Shown one piece after another: positions 17,717-26,980 of a stretch of 64,000 bases of DNA (the stretch's first letter is position 1; each line of letters begins with the position of its first letter). The notes under the pieces are model-generated. The model did no database searches, had not been told where the DNA came from, and saw nothing but the letters and a program-made list of their open reading frames with translations. This stretch comes from Croceivirga sp. GTDB taxonomy: Bacteria; Bacteroidota; Bacteroidia; Flavobacteriales; Flavobacteriaceae. The translations under genes and the position numbers were made by a program. The DNA is taken from contig JANQQQ010000036.1 in assembly GCA_028284935.1 (NCBI GenBank), forward strand, positions 1-64,000, given 5' to 3'.

Positions 17717-20437
17717 ATGGAAAAGAAAAGAGCTTTGGAGCTTGAGGGACTACAAAAAATCAAGCAAGATTATGCGTATCTCATCAGGGTTTTTCAAGAA
17801 ATGCTGCAGTCTTTGGGTGAGACCGAACTAGCAAGTATGATTGCCCACGAAAAAGAAGGCCAAGAAAAAAAAGCGACCCAAGTGGCCGATGGGAAATTGG
17901 CACAGGCCTTGGGCATATCTTTTGAGCTGCTCAATCTTGTAGAAGAGAATGCAGCTACACAATTCCGTAGACAAACAGAAACCCAATTAGGGTTGGAGTC
18001 TACCAGAGGGTCTTGGGCAGAGACCTTTACGCTATGGAAAAAGGCGGGAATCAGTGAAGAGGAAATAGCAAAGGTATTACCAAAAATTAATGTAATGCCC
18101 GTACTTACGGCGCATCCGACAGAAGCCAAAAGGCTCACCGTTTTGGATATTCATCGAGAACTCTATGTATTATTGGCAAAAAACGAAAATCCCATTTGGT
18201 CTGATTCTGAGCGCAGTGCTATTGAACAGGAAATAAAAAGTGTATTGGAGCGGTGGTGGCGAACCGGTGAAATCTATTTGGAAAAGCCACGGCTTGCTGA
18301 CGAACGCAGCAATGTTATGCACTATTTTGTCAATGTATTTCCAAGGGTGTTGCACCTAACGGACCAACGATTGTTGGATGCTTGGAAATACGTGGGTTTT
18401 TCCACAAGTCTTTTGGAACGCCCGGAACAGTTCCCCACTTTACAATTTGGAAGTTGGGTGGGTGGAGATCGGGATGGACATCCTTTTGTCACCCCAGAAT
18501 TTACGGCATCCACCCTAAGGAAGCATCGTAAAGCGGCCCTCAATATCTTAAAAAGGGAGCTGGAAGTATTGGCGCAAAGACTCAGCTTTTCCGAGTTTTT
18601 AACTGAAATGCCCACTGACTTTCTTGCGGAAATCAGATTACAGGGCAAAGCTCTTGGAACAAAGGGGCAGAAAGCCATGGACCGGAATCCCTCTGAGCCT
18701 TTACGACAATTCCTTAATTTATTGTTGGTGCGCTTGGAGAATACGATGGAAGAGCAATTTGACCCAGAAGGAGACCTATGTTTTAGTAAATCGGAAGAGT
18801 TGGCAATCCAACTGAAGAAACTCCGAAAGGTATTGATTGATTTAAAGGCACATCACATTGTCGAACAATACCTTTTTCCCGTGGAGCGACTATTAAAGTG
18901 CCTAGGGTTCCATTTGGCAAAATTAGATATCCGCCAAAACAGCGCCTATCATGAAGTTGCTATGGGTCAAGTATTGGAGGCAGCAGGCTTTAAGGATAAG
19001 AATTATGCGGATTGGGATGAGGACAAAAGACTTTCTTTTCTTAACCAAGAGCTCGAGAGCAATCGACCCTTCCTAGTAGCTGGAACCCAATGTGGCTCGG
19101 AAGCGGACAACGTTCTTGGCTATTTCAGGGAAGTAAAGAAGTATACCGAAGTGTATGGTTCCGAAGGTATTGGCTCCGTCATTGTAAGTATGACGCGTAG
19201 TTTGAGCGATCTGCTTGTTGTTTTCCTGTTTTTAAGGGAGGTAGGGCTTCTGGAGGCCCGTTTGCCTGTGGTCCCTCTTTTGGAAACCATTGATGACCTC
19301 ATAGCCGGGCCTGATATTCTGGATGCCTTTTTGAACCACCCAATGGTTAAAAAGCAGCGAGAACAAAAGCACAATTTTGTTCAGGAAGTGATGCTAGGGT
19401 ATAGCGATAGTAATAAAGATGGGGGAATATTGACCAGTCGATGGAACATTTACAAAGCAGAGGAAAAACTCACCGAGGTAGGTGATAGATATGGAGTTGA
19501 GCTTTGTTTTTTCCATGGCCGTGGGGGCACAATCAGCCGTGGAGGAGGAAAAATCCATCGTTTCTTGGAAAGCATGCCTCCTGGGGCCATGAGTGGACAT
19601 ATAAAAATGACCGTACAAGGCGAGACCATTGCCAATCAGTTTGCCAATCGCCTGAATGCTTCTTACAATTTAGAGATGCTGCTTTCGGGCACTGCAAAGC
19701 AAGCCATGCGGACGGCGGAAGAAGAAAAGGATAAAACCCTATTTACCGCCATGGACCGTCTTGTGGTATTGGCAAGAAACAAGTACAGGGAATTATTGGA
19801 CCACCCTAAGTTCATTGAATTCTATAGCTATGCCACTCCAATAGATGTGTTGGAACAGAGCAAAATTGGCTCTAGGCCAGCTAGAAGAACTGGTCAGCGA
19901 TCATTGAATGATCTACGTTCCATACCTTGGGTGTTCAGTTGGAACCAATCGCGATTCAATTTAACAGGATGGTTCGGAACAGGTACCGCACTAGGGACCT
20001 TTAAGAAAGAATATCCAAATGATTTTGAGTATCTGAAAAAAGCGGCCCAGGAGTGGCCGCTGTTGAAGTTTGGGCTAATTCAAATAGAGACCAATCTTTT
20101 AAATTCCAATATAGAAATCATGAAGGTTTTCGCCGATTTGGTTCCCAACCCTTCTACGAAAAACGATTTATTGGAGCTTATACTGGACGATTACAACAGT
20201 TGTTTAAATGAAATCGAGATCCTTATGGGAGCATCTGTTGAAGAACGTAGGGTTTCAAGACTGGAAAATAATAAGCTTAGAAATGAATCATTACAGCTAT
20301 TGCACGAAATGCAAATAAGGTCATTGACCAAATGGAGGGAAATAAGGGAAAATCATCCGGAAGAATCCGGAAAACTGCTCCTTACCCTTTTGTTATTGGT
20401 CAATGTTTTGTCAGGTGGGTTGAAAGGCACGGGCTAA
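17717..20437 (+). CDS. ppc: Phosphoenolpyruvate carboxylase
   Basis: This 906-residue cytoplasmic enzyme adds bicarbonate to PEP to give oxaloacetate and phosphate. Signature parts are the catalytic histidine His133 in VLTAHPTEAKR, GGDRDGHPFVT, the segment VMLGYSDSNKDGG, the glycine-rich loop FFHGRGGTISRGGG and LRSIPWVFSWNQ. The C terminus ends in GTG where many relatives end in NTG. The length is normal. It lies 40 bases after the two-component pair and within 20 kb of a putative bicarbonate-forming enzyme and sdhCAB, so it could feed a reductive C4 branch. A decayed copy of its 3' end lies at 21442-21587. Confidence 0.96.
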   Translation: MEKKRALELEGLQKIKQDYAYLIRVFQEMLQSLGETELASMIAHEKEGQEKKATQVADGKLAQALGISFELLNLVEENAATQFRRQTETQLGLESTRGSWAETFTLWKKAGISEEEIAKVLPKINVMPVLTAHPTEAKRLTVLDIHRELYVLLAKNENPIWSDSERSAIEQEIKSVLERWWRTGEIYLEKPRLADERSNVMHYFVNVFPRVLHLTDQRLLDAWKYVGFSTSLLERPEQFPTLQFGSWVGGDRDGHPFVTPEFTASTLRKHRKAALNILKRELEVLAQRLSFSEFLTEMPTDFLAEIRLQGKALGTKGQKAMDRNPSEPLRQFLNLLLVRLENTMEEQFDPEGDLCFSKSEELAIQLKKLRKVLIDLKAHHIVEQYLFPVERLLKCLGFHLAKLDIRQNSAYHEVAMGQVLEAAGFKDKNYADWDEDKRLSFLNQELESNRPFLVAGTQCGSEADNVLGYFREVKKYTEVYGSEGIGSVIVSMTRSLSDLLVVFLFLREVGLLEARLPVVPLLETIDDLIAGPDILDAFLNHPMVKKQREQKHNFVQEVMLGYSDSNKDGGILTSRWNIYKAEEKLTEVGDRYGVELCFFHGRGGTISRGGGKIHRFLESMPPGAMSGHIKMTVQGETIANQFANRLNASYNLEMLLSGTAKQAMRTAEEEKDKTLFTAMDRLVVLARNKYRELLDHPKFIEFYSYATPIDVLEQSKIGSRPARRTGQRSLNDLRSIPWVFSWNQSRFNLTGWFGTGTALGTFKKEYPNDFEYLKKAAQEWPLLKFGLIQIETNLLNSNIEIMKVFADLVPNPSTKNDLLELILDDYNSCLNEIEILMGASVEERRVSRLENNKLRNESLQLLHEMQIRSLTKWREIRENHPEESGKLLLTLLLLVNVLSGGLKGTG

Positions 20438-20620
20438 AACGACCTGTGTCCTAACTTTAAAGATGGTTGTCGTTGTAATTTAGTCAATTTCAACTTGTTT
20501 TTAAATCCTCTGGATGGCCTACCCATTGAATTTATGATATACCAAACGGTTAGTGCATTCAGATAGCAAGGTAAGCGATAAGGAAATAATACGTTCTGCA
20601 AAAAGATTAAAAAAGAAAGG

Positions 20621-20899
20621 CTATTTCTTTTTTAAATCCTCGTACAGGATTTTAGTGCTTTTTGGTATTTTCGGAATGTCATCAAATCGCTGGATTTCAA
20701 ACCCAGCTTTATTTTCTACTCCGTGTTTTTTACCTCCATCATCTGTCAAAGCCAGTATCTCCAGCTCATCAAAATCAACCGAAGAAACGATGTTGCTGCA
20801 TTTACAATCTTCAATAACCTTTTCAATGGAATCAGAATAGTCGTGATGGGTATGAATTAAATTTCCGGATTTTTTATGAATAAAAAGATATGTGTTCAT
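20621..20899 (-). CDS. Small hypothetical protein
   Basis: This 92-residue soluble protein is not recognised. It is rich in Asp, Lys and Ile, begins MNTYLFIHKKSGNLIHTHHD, and has a Cys-x-Cys pair near residue 33 but no clear motif. Its composition and mix of residues read like a real protein, while the overlapping opposite-strand frame reads like a shadow. A second small gene lies 21 bases upstream on the same strand, so the two may form an operon. The pair sits just after ppc in a pocket that also holds a ppc remnant. Confidence 0.55.
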   Translation of the reverse strand: MNTYLFIHKKSGNLIHTHHDYSDSIEKVIEDCKCSNIVSSVDFDELEILALTDDGGKKHGVENKAGFEIQRFDDIPKIPKSTKILYEDLKKK

Positions 20900-20920
20900 A
20901 GTAATTTGATTTATTGACGT

Positions 20921-21244
20921 TTATAATTCGATGACAATTCCCTCTGCCCTATGGAACCCTCCCTTGGTTTTGAATTTTACAGTCGCCCGAATAGCTGATG
21001 AAATGAATTCGTTTAATCCAAGAGTATAATCCTCATCTACCCCAATATCTCGGATACCACAAAGAATTGGGCCAGAGCCGTTGTAATTGCATAAGGTTTG
21101 AATATAAAGATGGGCCATCTCATCACCTTTTTTAAAGGTTGTGGATCCTATTATTACATAGCGCTTCCGCCAATCCAGCGGAACAGTAAAGGTTTGCGAA
21201 TATGTTCCATTTTGCCAAAAAGCAAATCGCCAATGTACTCTCAT
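20921..21244 (-). CDS. Small hypothetical protein
   Basis: This 107-residue soluble protein is not recognised. It has alternating hydrophobic and polar residues suggestive of beta strands and several aromatic positions (MRVHWRFAFWQNGTYSQTF). It lacks a signal peptide and membrane segments. It precedes the 92-residue hypothetical gene by 21 bases on the same strand. No function is proposed. Confidence 0.5.
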   Translation of the reverse strand: MRVHWRFAFWQNGTYSQTFTVPLDWRKRYVIIGSTTFKKGDEMAHLYIQTLCNYNGSGPILCGIRDIGVDEDYTLGLNEFISSAIRATVKFKTKGGFHRAEGIVIEL

Positions 21245-21441
21245 AATACAAAATTTAGTAGGTAAGAAATTACTTTAAAAGATTGGAAGTTGTTTCGGAA
21301 TCTGTGTGTTTGGACAATAGGTATGTGTGAATGGCCAATGTAGTGTGTAGGGTTTCTCTTTTATTTTACTGTTGGGCGATACTATTGATTAAAAACAGGT
21401 TTTAAAGTTCGTTCTCGGTATTCATGAGCCTATTCCTATTT
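21245..21441. other. Gene-free stretch
   Basis: No convincing coding region, hairpin or promoter box is visible here. It lies between the small hypothetical genes and the ppc remnant and may be worn-out sequence. Confidence 0.4.
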
Positions 21442-21587
21442 AATATTGAATCTACAAATGTTTTGACATCAACTTTTGGGTTGATACGGGCGATTTGTTT
21501 CCCAACGCACCTGCTAAAAAGAAACTACTTGAACTCATCCTGAACGATTACAACAGTTTACGTCCAAAATTTGAAATGGACCGTTGA
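21442..21587 (+). pseudogene. Decayed fragment of a second ppc 3' region
   Basis: Reading from 21483, the frame gives GDLFPNAPAKKKLLELILND then YNSL and a stop at 21585-21587. The intact ppc nearby encodes ADLVPNPSTKNDLLELILDD then YNSC in the matching place. Upstream, in another frame, IESTNVLTS resembles the intact IETNLLNSN, so a frameshift separates the two pieces. The remnant ends with a stop where the intact enzyme continues for about 70 residues. It is either a relic of a tandem duplication or an imported ppc that decayed. Confidence 0.7.
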
Positions 21588-21679
21588 GGTAAGTGGATTC
21601 AAAACTTATATAAAGGGATAAATTGTCATATGCCTGCCCCCCTATGAAATATTTTTTGTAGTGGATGATGGCAAAGAGA

Positions 21680-21859
21680 CTATAAAGCGGCCAAACCCTC
21701 TTCCATATCAGGAAAAAGCTCGACCATTTTTTGAGAAAAATGTTCTTTGATATCCTGGGAATACGTTCGGTAGGTAACCAACCCAATAATCATCAGGCCT
21801 ATAAGCATGGCGGTTATAAAAATCCGCAATTCAACTGCATTTTTTGAGATAGTCATCAT
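21680..21859 (-). CDS. Small single-pass membrane protein
   Basis: This 59-residue frame begins at an ATG ATG pair and reads MMTISKNAVELRIFITAMLI, with one membrane helix over about residues 12-28. A charged, amphipathic tail follows, ending in a run rich in Met, Glu and Leu. It is divergent from the PAS kinase gene at 22027. The clean helix-plus-tail layout supports a real gene, but there is no family recognition and no clear promoter. It could be a sensor accessory or small regulator. Confidence 0.5.
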   Translation of the reverse strand: MMTISKNAVELRIFITAMLIGLMIIGLVTYRTYSQDIKEHFSQKMVELFPDMEEGLAAL

Positions 21860-22000
21860 CAGAAATGTTAAGACTAAGTTAACAAAAAAAATCTTCTTAA
21901 GAAAGCGTTAACAAACCGATGTTAAATAATCAATGAAAAATAGGAACCATTGCGCTTGAATATTAAACTAGGAACAATATATACTAAATAAGAAAATTCT

Positions 22001-22008
22001 TACGTTTT
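22001..22008 (+). promoter_or_regulatory. Possible -7 box of the PAS kinase gene
   Basis: TACGTTTT followed by G lies 18 bases before the TTG start at 22027 and resembles the Bacteroidota -7 consensus TAnnTTTG. No matching -33 TTTG is evident. Confidence 0.3.
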
Positions 22009-22026
22009 GTATAAAAAATCAACTTA

Positions 22027-23823
22027 TTGAATACTACAACCACATCTAATTTTACCATAAAGGGTTCTCCTTTGCCAATTGCCATTGTAGATGCCAAGTT
22101 TGATATTATGGAATGTTCAGGTGCCCTACTTCCCTTCTTTGAACTTTCGGGGAAAGACGAAATCAATAGCCTTTTTGATTTACTGGGAGATGTACGGGAG
22201 GCTTTGGGCAATAAACTAAAAAAGGGTACACGAGTTACGGAAACCCTGCCCATCATTTCACGGAAAGGCAAATTACGGTGGATTCGGACCAACGTCCATT
22301 CCGGTCAAGGACAAAACCAACAGTTTCAGGTTTATTTTGATGATGTCACCGAAGGCAAAATACAATATGAGTTGGCTATGCAGGCCAAAAAGATTGCAAA
22401 AATTGGCAGCTGGAAAGTTGATTTGATCAAGAATTCGGTTTTTTGGTCTTCAATGACCCGTCAAATACATGAGGTGCCCAATAGCTTTGAACCTGACTTG
22501 GAACAAGGCATCGAATTCTATAAAGAAGGTGAGCATAGAGATCGGATTATACAGGTGGTTTCTGAATGTATCGAATCAGGAACGCCCTTTGATGTAGAAT
22601 TGATTATTATCACCGCCAAGGGAAACGAAAAATGGGTAAGATCCATCGGGGAAGCAGAACGTAGTAACGGTAAGACGGTAGCCTTTCGGGGCGTTTTTCA
22701 AGATATTGATGACATCAAAAAGGAAAAGCGTAAAAATGAGGAACTCAACAATCGTATGCGTGCTGCCGTAGAAAGTGCCAATATTGGAATTTGGGACTGG
22801 AACGTAGCTGATAACGACCTTATTTGGGATGATAATATGTTTGCCCTTTTTGGCCTGGAGCGTTCGGAGTTTACCGAGGCCTATGATGCATGGGAAACAT
22901 CTTTGCATCCCCAGGACAAGGAATTTGCGGCCAACGAAGTGAAATTGGCTTTGGAGGGTAAAAAGGAATTTGACACCGAATTTCGAATTGTTAAAAAAGA
23001 TGGTTCGGTGGCCCATATTCAAGGACGGGCCCAAGTGTTTAGGGATAAAGAAGGACAGCCGCTAAGAATGGTGGGCATCAATGCCGATATCACCGGTCTC
23101 AAAAGAAAGGATGAACGGCTAAGAAGGCTATTGGAGGTTACCGAGAAACAAAATCAGAAGCTTATCAACTTTGCACATATCGTATCACATAACCTGCGTT
23201 CCAATTCGAGCAATATCTCAATGCTTTCAGGAATGCTAGTGTCAGATATCGCATCAAAAGAGAAGGAAAGATTTCTTAAAATGATCCATACCTCCTCTGA
23301 GAAATTGGAAGATACCTTGAACCAACTGAATGAAATCATCAAAATACAGCAAACAGGGCATCGTGATTTACAAGAAGTTAAGGTATTTACTATACTCCAA
23401 AATGTATGTGAAAGCATCAACGCCATCATTAAAGAATCCAATGCAGAAGTTACCATTAAGGTTCCACCAGCGTTAAAGGTATGGGGCATACCATCGTACC
23501 TCACCAGTATCTTCATGAACCTGTTGAGCAATGCCCTTAAATATAAAACCCTAGAAACAGCCCCAAGAATAGAGATTGAGTCAAAGGATTTGGGCAATAA
23601 AACCGTACTTGTCTTTCATGACAACGGGCTTGGTATTGACCTAAAGAAGCATCGTAAAAACCTATTTGGAATGTACAAAACCTTCCATAACAACACAGAC
23701 GCGAAAGGTATGGGGCTTTATATGTCCAAGAATCAAATGGAAGCCATGAACGGAAAAATTGAAGTAAAGAGCAAACCAGGAGCTGGTAGTACCTTTTATT
23801 TGTATTTTATGAATGAACAATAG
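22027..23823 (+). CDS. Soluble multi-PAS sensor histidine kinase
   Basis: This 598-residue kinase lacks membrane helices. Three PAS-type modules can be traced at about 10-120, 121-237 and 240-362 (the last with DWNVADNDLIWDDNMFALFG), then the H box FAHIVSHNLRSNSSN with His388, and an ATPase domain with NLLSNALKYKT and KGMGLYMSKNQMEAMNG. The start is a TTG. The first ATG in frame, 27 codons on, would cut into the first PAS module, so TTG is chosen. It probably senses a cytoplasmic cue such as redox state. The partner regulator follows 8 bases later. Confidence 0.9.
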   Translation: MNTTTTSNFTIKGSPLPIAIVDAKFDIMECSGALLPFFELSGKDEINSLFDLLGDVREALGNKLKKGTRVTETLPIISRKGKLRWIRTNVHSGQGQNQQFQVYFDDVTEGKIQYELAMQAKKIAKIGSWKVDLIKNSVFWSSMTRQIHEVPNSFEPDLEQGIEFYKEGEHRDRIIQVVSECIESGTPFDVELIIITAKGNEKWVRSIGEAERSNGKTVAFRGVFQDIDDIKKEKRKNEELNNRMRAAVESANIGIWDWNVADNDLIWDDNMFALFGLERSEFTEAYDAWETSLHPQDKEFAANEVKLALEGKKEFDTEFRIVKKDGSVAHIQGRAQVFRDKEGQPLRMVGINADITGLKRKDERLRRLLEVTEKQNQKLINFAHIVSHNLRSNSSNISMLSGMLVSDIASKEKERFLKMIHTSSEKLEDTLNQLNEIIKIQQTGHRDLQEVKVFTILQNVCESINAIIKESNAEVTIKVPPALKVWGIPSYLTSIFMNLLSNALKYKTLETAPRIEIESKDLGNKTVLVFHDNGLGIDLKKHRKNLFGMYKTFHNNTDAKGMGLYMSKNQMEAMNGKIEVKSKPGAGSTFYLYFMNEQ

Positions 23824-23831
23824 AACAACTA

Positions 23832-24227
23832 ATGGGGGCAAAGAAATTATTTTTGGTTGATGATGACGAGATTTTTAGAACAGCGGCCGAAGTTCTGATC
23901 AAGGCTCTAGGACTGGCAGAGGAAGTTGTATCACTGGAAAATGGGCTATTGGCCTATGATGCCTTAATCCCTTTGGAAAACACGCCAGATGAATTACCTG
24001 AACTGATGTTTTTGGATATCAATATGCCTGTAATGAACGGTTGGGAGTTATTGGAAGAGTTAAAACACGCGCCTGAAATTATTCGCAACAAAGTTCAAAT
24101 CCATATCCTTACGTCATCCATAGCACCAGAGGACCTTAATCTTTCTAAAACCTATGACTTTATTGAAGGATATATCACCAAACCCTTAACGAATTCAGAT
24201 ATCGAAAGAATTAAATCAGGCCTTTAA
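23832..24227 (+). CDS. Single-domain response regulator
   Basis: This 131-residue CheY-like receiver has no output domain. The acidic cluster is D10-D12, the phospho-acceptor is Asp62 in MFLDINMPVMNG, the conserved Thr/Ser is in HILTSSI, and the switch lysine is in GYITKPL. It is co-transcribed with the PAS kinase upstream. Its output must come from protein contact. The stop lies 4 bases from the convergent TauE/SafE gene. Confidence 0.93.
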   Translation: MGAKKLFLVDDDEIFRTAAEVLIKALGLAEEVVSLENGLLAYDALIPLENTPDELPELMFLDINMPVMNGWELLEELKHAPEIIRNKVQIHILTSSIAPEDLNLSKTYDFIEGYITKPLTNSDIERIKSGL

Positions 24228-24231
24228 AGGG

Positions 24232-24987
24232 TTACTTCAAAAGAATGGCAATGGCGCCAATAGCGGTCACCGCCAAAATGAACTTTCGATAAAGGGAATC
24301 GTTGATATATTTCAGTATCCTGGCTCCTAAAAAGAACCCCAACAACAGCGCAGGAAACAATTTCAAATTAAGAAGTAGGGTTTCTGATGTGATGGTCTTC
24401 CAGGTAAAGACATGAAAGGGGACCTTGAACAGATTTGTAATAAAGAACAGCCAAGCCGCGGTGCCCACAAATTCGTTTTTTGGTAATCGAAGCATTAAAA
24501 AATAGAGGTTGGTAAAAGGTCCGGCCATGTTACCTATCATGGTCGTCAACCCGGCCAAAACTCCACTTCCTGAAGCAAACGTCCAATGGTTGGGGACCGT
24601 TTTTGATTTTCGAATGTCCCAAAAAACCATGAGTCCCAGACTGATAAAGATAATAGCGACCATTGCAATTTTGAAGAGTCGTTCCGGCAAGTCTTTGCCA
24701 ATAAAAACGCCTATTAAAATACCAATGACCATCCAAGGTAGGATCCTTAAAATGGGATTCCATTGTGCATGCCTATTGTAATAGACCACAGCTAAGATGT
24801 CACCAAGTACCAGAAAGGGCATAATAATCCCCGTTGATGATTTTGCTCCAAAAGCAAGGGCGAGTAGGGTAACATTAAAAAGCGACAAACCTTTAAGCCC
24901 AGCTTTTGAAATCCCAATTAGAAATGCGGCTGCTCCCGCTAAGGCCCAGCCGGATATGGGAACGTTTGCTGATAGCGATAAAACCAT
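24232..24987 (-). CDS. TauE/SafE-family membrane exporter
   Basis: This 251-residue protein has about eight hydrophobic helices arranged as two similar halves. The first half has the family pattern GISKAGLKGL near residue 24 and the second half has TTMIGNMAGPFTNLYFLM near 150. Members are thought to export sulfite, sulfoacetate or related organic anions. The substrate cannot be read here. It stands alone, convergent with the response regulator and divergent from the symporter. Confidence 0.87.
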   Translation of the reverse strand: MVLSLSANVPISGWALAGAAAFLIGISKAGLKGLSLFNVTLLALAFGAKSSTGIIMPFLVLGDILAVVYYNRHAQWNPILRILPWMVIGILIGVFIGKDLPERLFKIAMVAIIFISLGLMVFWDIRKSKTVPNHWTFASGSGVLAGLTTMIGNMAGPFTNLYFLMLRLPKNEFVGTAAWLFFITNLFKVPFHVFTWKTITSETLLLNLKLFPALLLGFFLGARILKYINDSLYRKFILAVTAIGAIAILLK

Positions 24988-25137
24988 AGGGCGAATGCTG
25001 CTTTAAAAATAGCACTAATTTGAACGATGCGTTGGTTGATCATCCTGTTAAAGCCTTTCATATTATAGAATCTTGTCATTTGTTGCTACTAATATTCCAA
25101 ATGACGAGGTGTAAATAAGCCGGTTCCAAAAAAAACA

Positions 25138-25145
25138 TATCTTTA
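25138..25145 (+). promoter_or_regulatory. Possible -7 box of the symporter operon
   Basis: TATCTTTA matches seven of the eight TAnnTTTG positions and lies 22 bases before the ATG at 25167. A -33 TTTG is not clear. Confidence 0.4.
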
Positions 25146-25166
25146 ATATTCAACCAAAACCAGCGT

Positions 25167-26978
25167 ATGGATATTCAGACCCTTGACTATATTATCATTT
25201 TTGGATTTTTCGCCATAGTTCTTTTTATCGGAGTATACGTATCAAAAAAATCAGGCAAAAGCTCCTCAGAATACTTCTTGTCAGGACGGACCATGCCCTG
25301 GTGGCTGCTGGGCCTCTCCATGGTAGCCACTACCTTCTCCACAGATACGCCCAATCTGGTGACCGATTTAGTTAGGACCAATGGGGTGTCCGGAAATTGG
25401 GGATGGTGGTGCTTTTTGCTTACGGGGATGCTCACGGTTTTTGTCTACGCCAAGCTTTGGAGAAAGTCTAATGTTAAGACCGATTTGGAGTTTTATGAAC
25501 TGCGCTACGGCGGTAAACCGGCAAGTTTTTTGAGAAAGTTCAGGGCGGTGTATTTAGGGGTTCTTTTCAATGTTATTACAATGTCCGCGGTAACCTTGGC
25601 GGCCATAAAAATAGGAGGGGTAATGTTGGGACTGGAACCTTGGGTCACGGTTGTGGCGGCTGGACTGATTACGGTAGTCTTTAGTGCGCTTGGCGGATTT
25701 AAAGGAGTGGTCTACAGTGATTTTCTACTCTTTTTTGTGGCGATGGCGGGTGCGATCGGAGCCGCCTTCTATTTAGTGAATCTTCCCGAAGTAGGGGGTA
25801 TGGGTGCCATTTTGGAAAATGATAGTGTCAAGGATAAATTGAGTATACTTCCCGATTTTGATAATAAAAAAGCACTGATTACCATGCTTATCATCCCATT
25901 GGCGGTGCAATGGTGGAGTTCTTGGTACCCAGGAGGGGAACCCGGTGGGGGCGGATATATTGCCCAACGTATGTTGGCCGCCAAGAACGAAAACCATGCT
26001 ATTGGTGCTACCTTCTTCTTTAATATTATGCACTATGCATTGCGTCCTTGGCCTTGGATTTTGGTGGCCCTGGCTTCTTTGGTGGTTTATCCTGATGTTG
26101 CGAGTATTTCACAGGCCTTTCCAAATGTCCCTGCGGACAAACTTGGCCATGATTTGGCGTATTCTGCGATGTTGACCAAATTACCGAGCGGTTTATTGGG
26201 TATTGTTTTGGCTTCTTTGGTCGCCGCCTATATGAGCACGATCTCTACACAGTTGAACTGGGGTTCCTCCTATATGGTGTTTGACTTTTATAAACAACAA
26301 ATCAACCCCAATGCCACGGAAAAGCAAATGGTAGCCGTGGGTAGATTGTCAACTGTCGTACTCATGGTATTAAGCGCATTTCTGGCTTTGGCCATGCAAA
26401 ATGCCATGGGAATCTTCAATTTGTTATTGTCTTTTGGTGCTGGAACGGGACTGATTTTTATCCTTCGTTGGTTTTGGTGGCGAATCAATGCTTGGAGTGA
26501 GATTACGGCCATGTTTTCTTCGGGGATTTTGGCCATTGTATTGGAAACCACGTCACTTAGACCCTTTCTTTTTTCACCAGAAACGGGACTTTTGCCCGAT
26601 TGGGCCGAATTGCCCTTTATCATGGTGGTGACCTCCCTTATCTGGTTAACGGCAACTTTTGTGACCCAACCGGAATCCAAAGAAGTGCTTCGGGATTTTT
26701 ATAGAAAAATACAACCTGGCGGGCCTGGTTGGAAAAAGGTGGTTGATGAAGCAGAAGAGGATAAAGACTCCGTGGTGTTAACTGATGAAAAATGGAGCGT
26801 TCCTTCGGGTATAACGGCCATGCTTTTAGGGGTTGTGCTCATTTATACCATCATGTTCGCGACCGGATATTGGATTTACGGCAAGACCTTGAGTGCCGCT
26901 GTTTTAACTGGAGTGGCCGCACTTTCAGGTTTTCTGCTGGTCCGGGTGTGGAATAAAATGAAGGATAACATCCTATAG
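25167..26978 (+). CDS. Sodium:solute symporter (SSS family)
   Basis: This 603-residue protein has about 14 membrane helices of the LeuT-like SSS fold. The early segment FLSGRTMPWWLLGLSMVATT and the following TDTPNLVTDL are typical of the sodium site region in this family, and QWWSSWYPGGEPGGGGY is a subgroup trait. A cytoplasmic loop near 505-540 is acidic. It would import a sugar-like or other organic solute with sodium. The acetyltransferase gene begins 2 bases after its stop, which suggests a shared substrate pathway. Confidence 0.88.
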   Translation: MDIQTLDYIIIFGFFAIVLFIGVYVSKKSGKSSSEYFLSGRTMPWWLLGLSMVATTFSTDTPNLVTDLVRTNGVSGNWGWWCFLLTGMLTVFVYAKLWRKSNVKTDLEFYELRYGGKPASFLRKFRAVYLGVLFNVITMSAVTLAAIKIGGVMLGLEPWVTVVAAGLITVVFSALGGFKGVVYSDFLLFFVAMAGAIGAAFYLVNLPEVGGMGAILENDSVKDKLSILPDFDNKKALITMLIIPLAVQWWSSWYPGGEPGGGGYIAQRMLAAKNENHAIGATFFFNIMHYALRPWPWILVALASLVVYPDVASISQAFPNVPADKLGHDLAYSAMLTKLPSGLLGIVLASLVAAYMSTISTQLNWGSSYMVFDFYKQQINPNATEKQMVAVGRLSTVVLMVLSAFLALAMQNAMGIFNLLLSFGAGTGLIFILRWFWWRINAWSEITAMFSSGILAIVLETTSLRPFLFSPETGLLPDWAELPFIMVVTSLIWLTATFVTQPESKEVLRDFYRKIQPGGPGWKKVVDEAEEDKDSVVLTDEKWSVPSGITAMLLGVVLIYTIMFATGYWIYGKTLSAAVLTGVAALSGFLLVRVWNKMKDNIL

Positions 26979-26980
26979 GT

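Noticed and set aside
20553-20840. 95-residue plus-strand frame after ppc
   Set aside because: Overlaps the more protein-like 92-residue minus-strand frame and is low in complexity, rich in Ser and Lys.
21535-21786. 83-residue minus-strand frame
   Set aside because: Overlaps the ppc remnant and the 59-residue membrane frame, which reads more like a protein.
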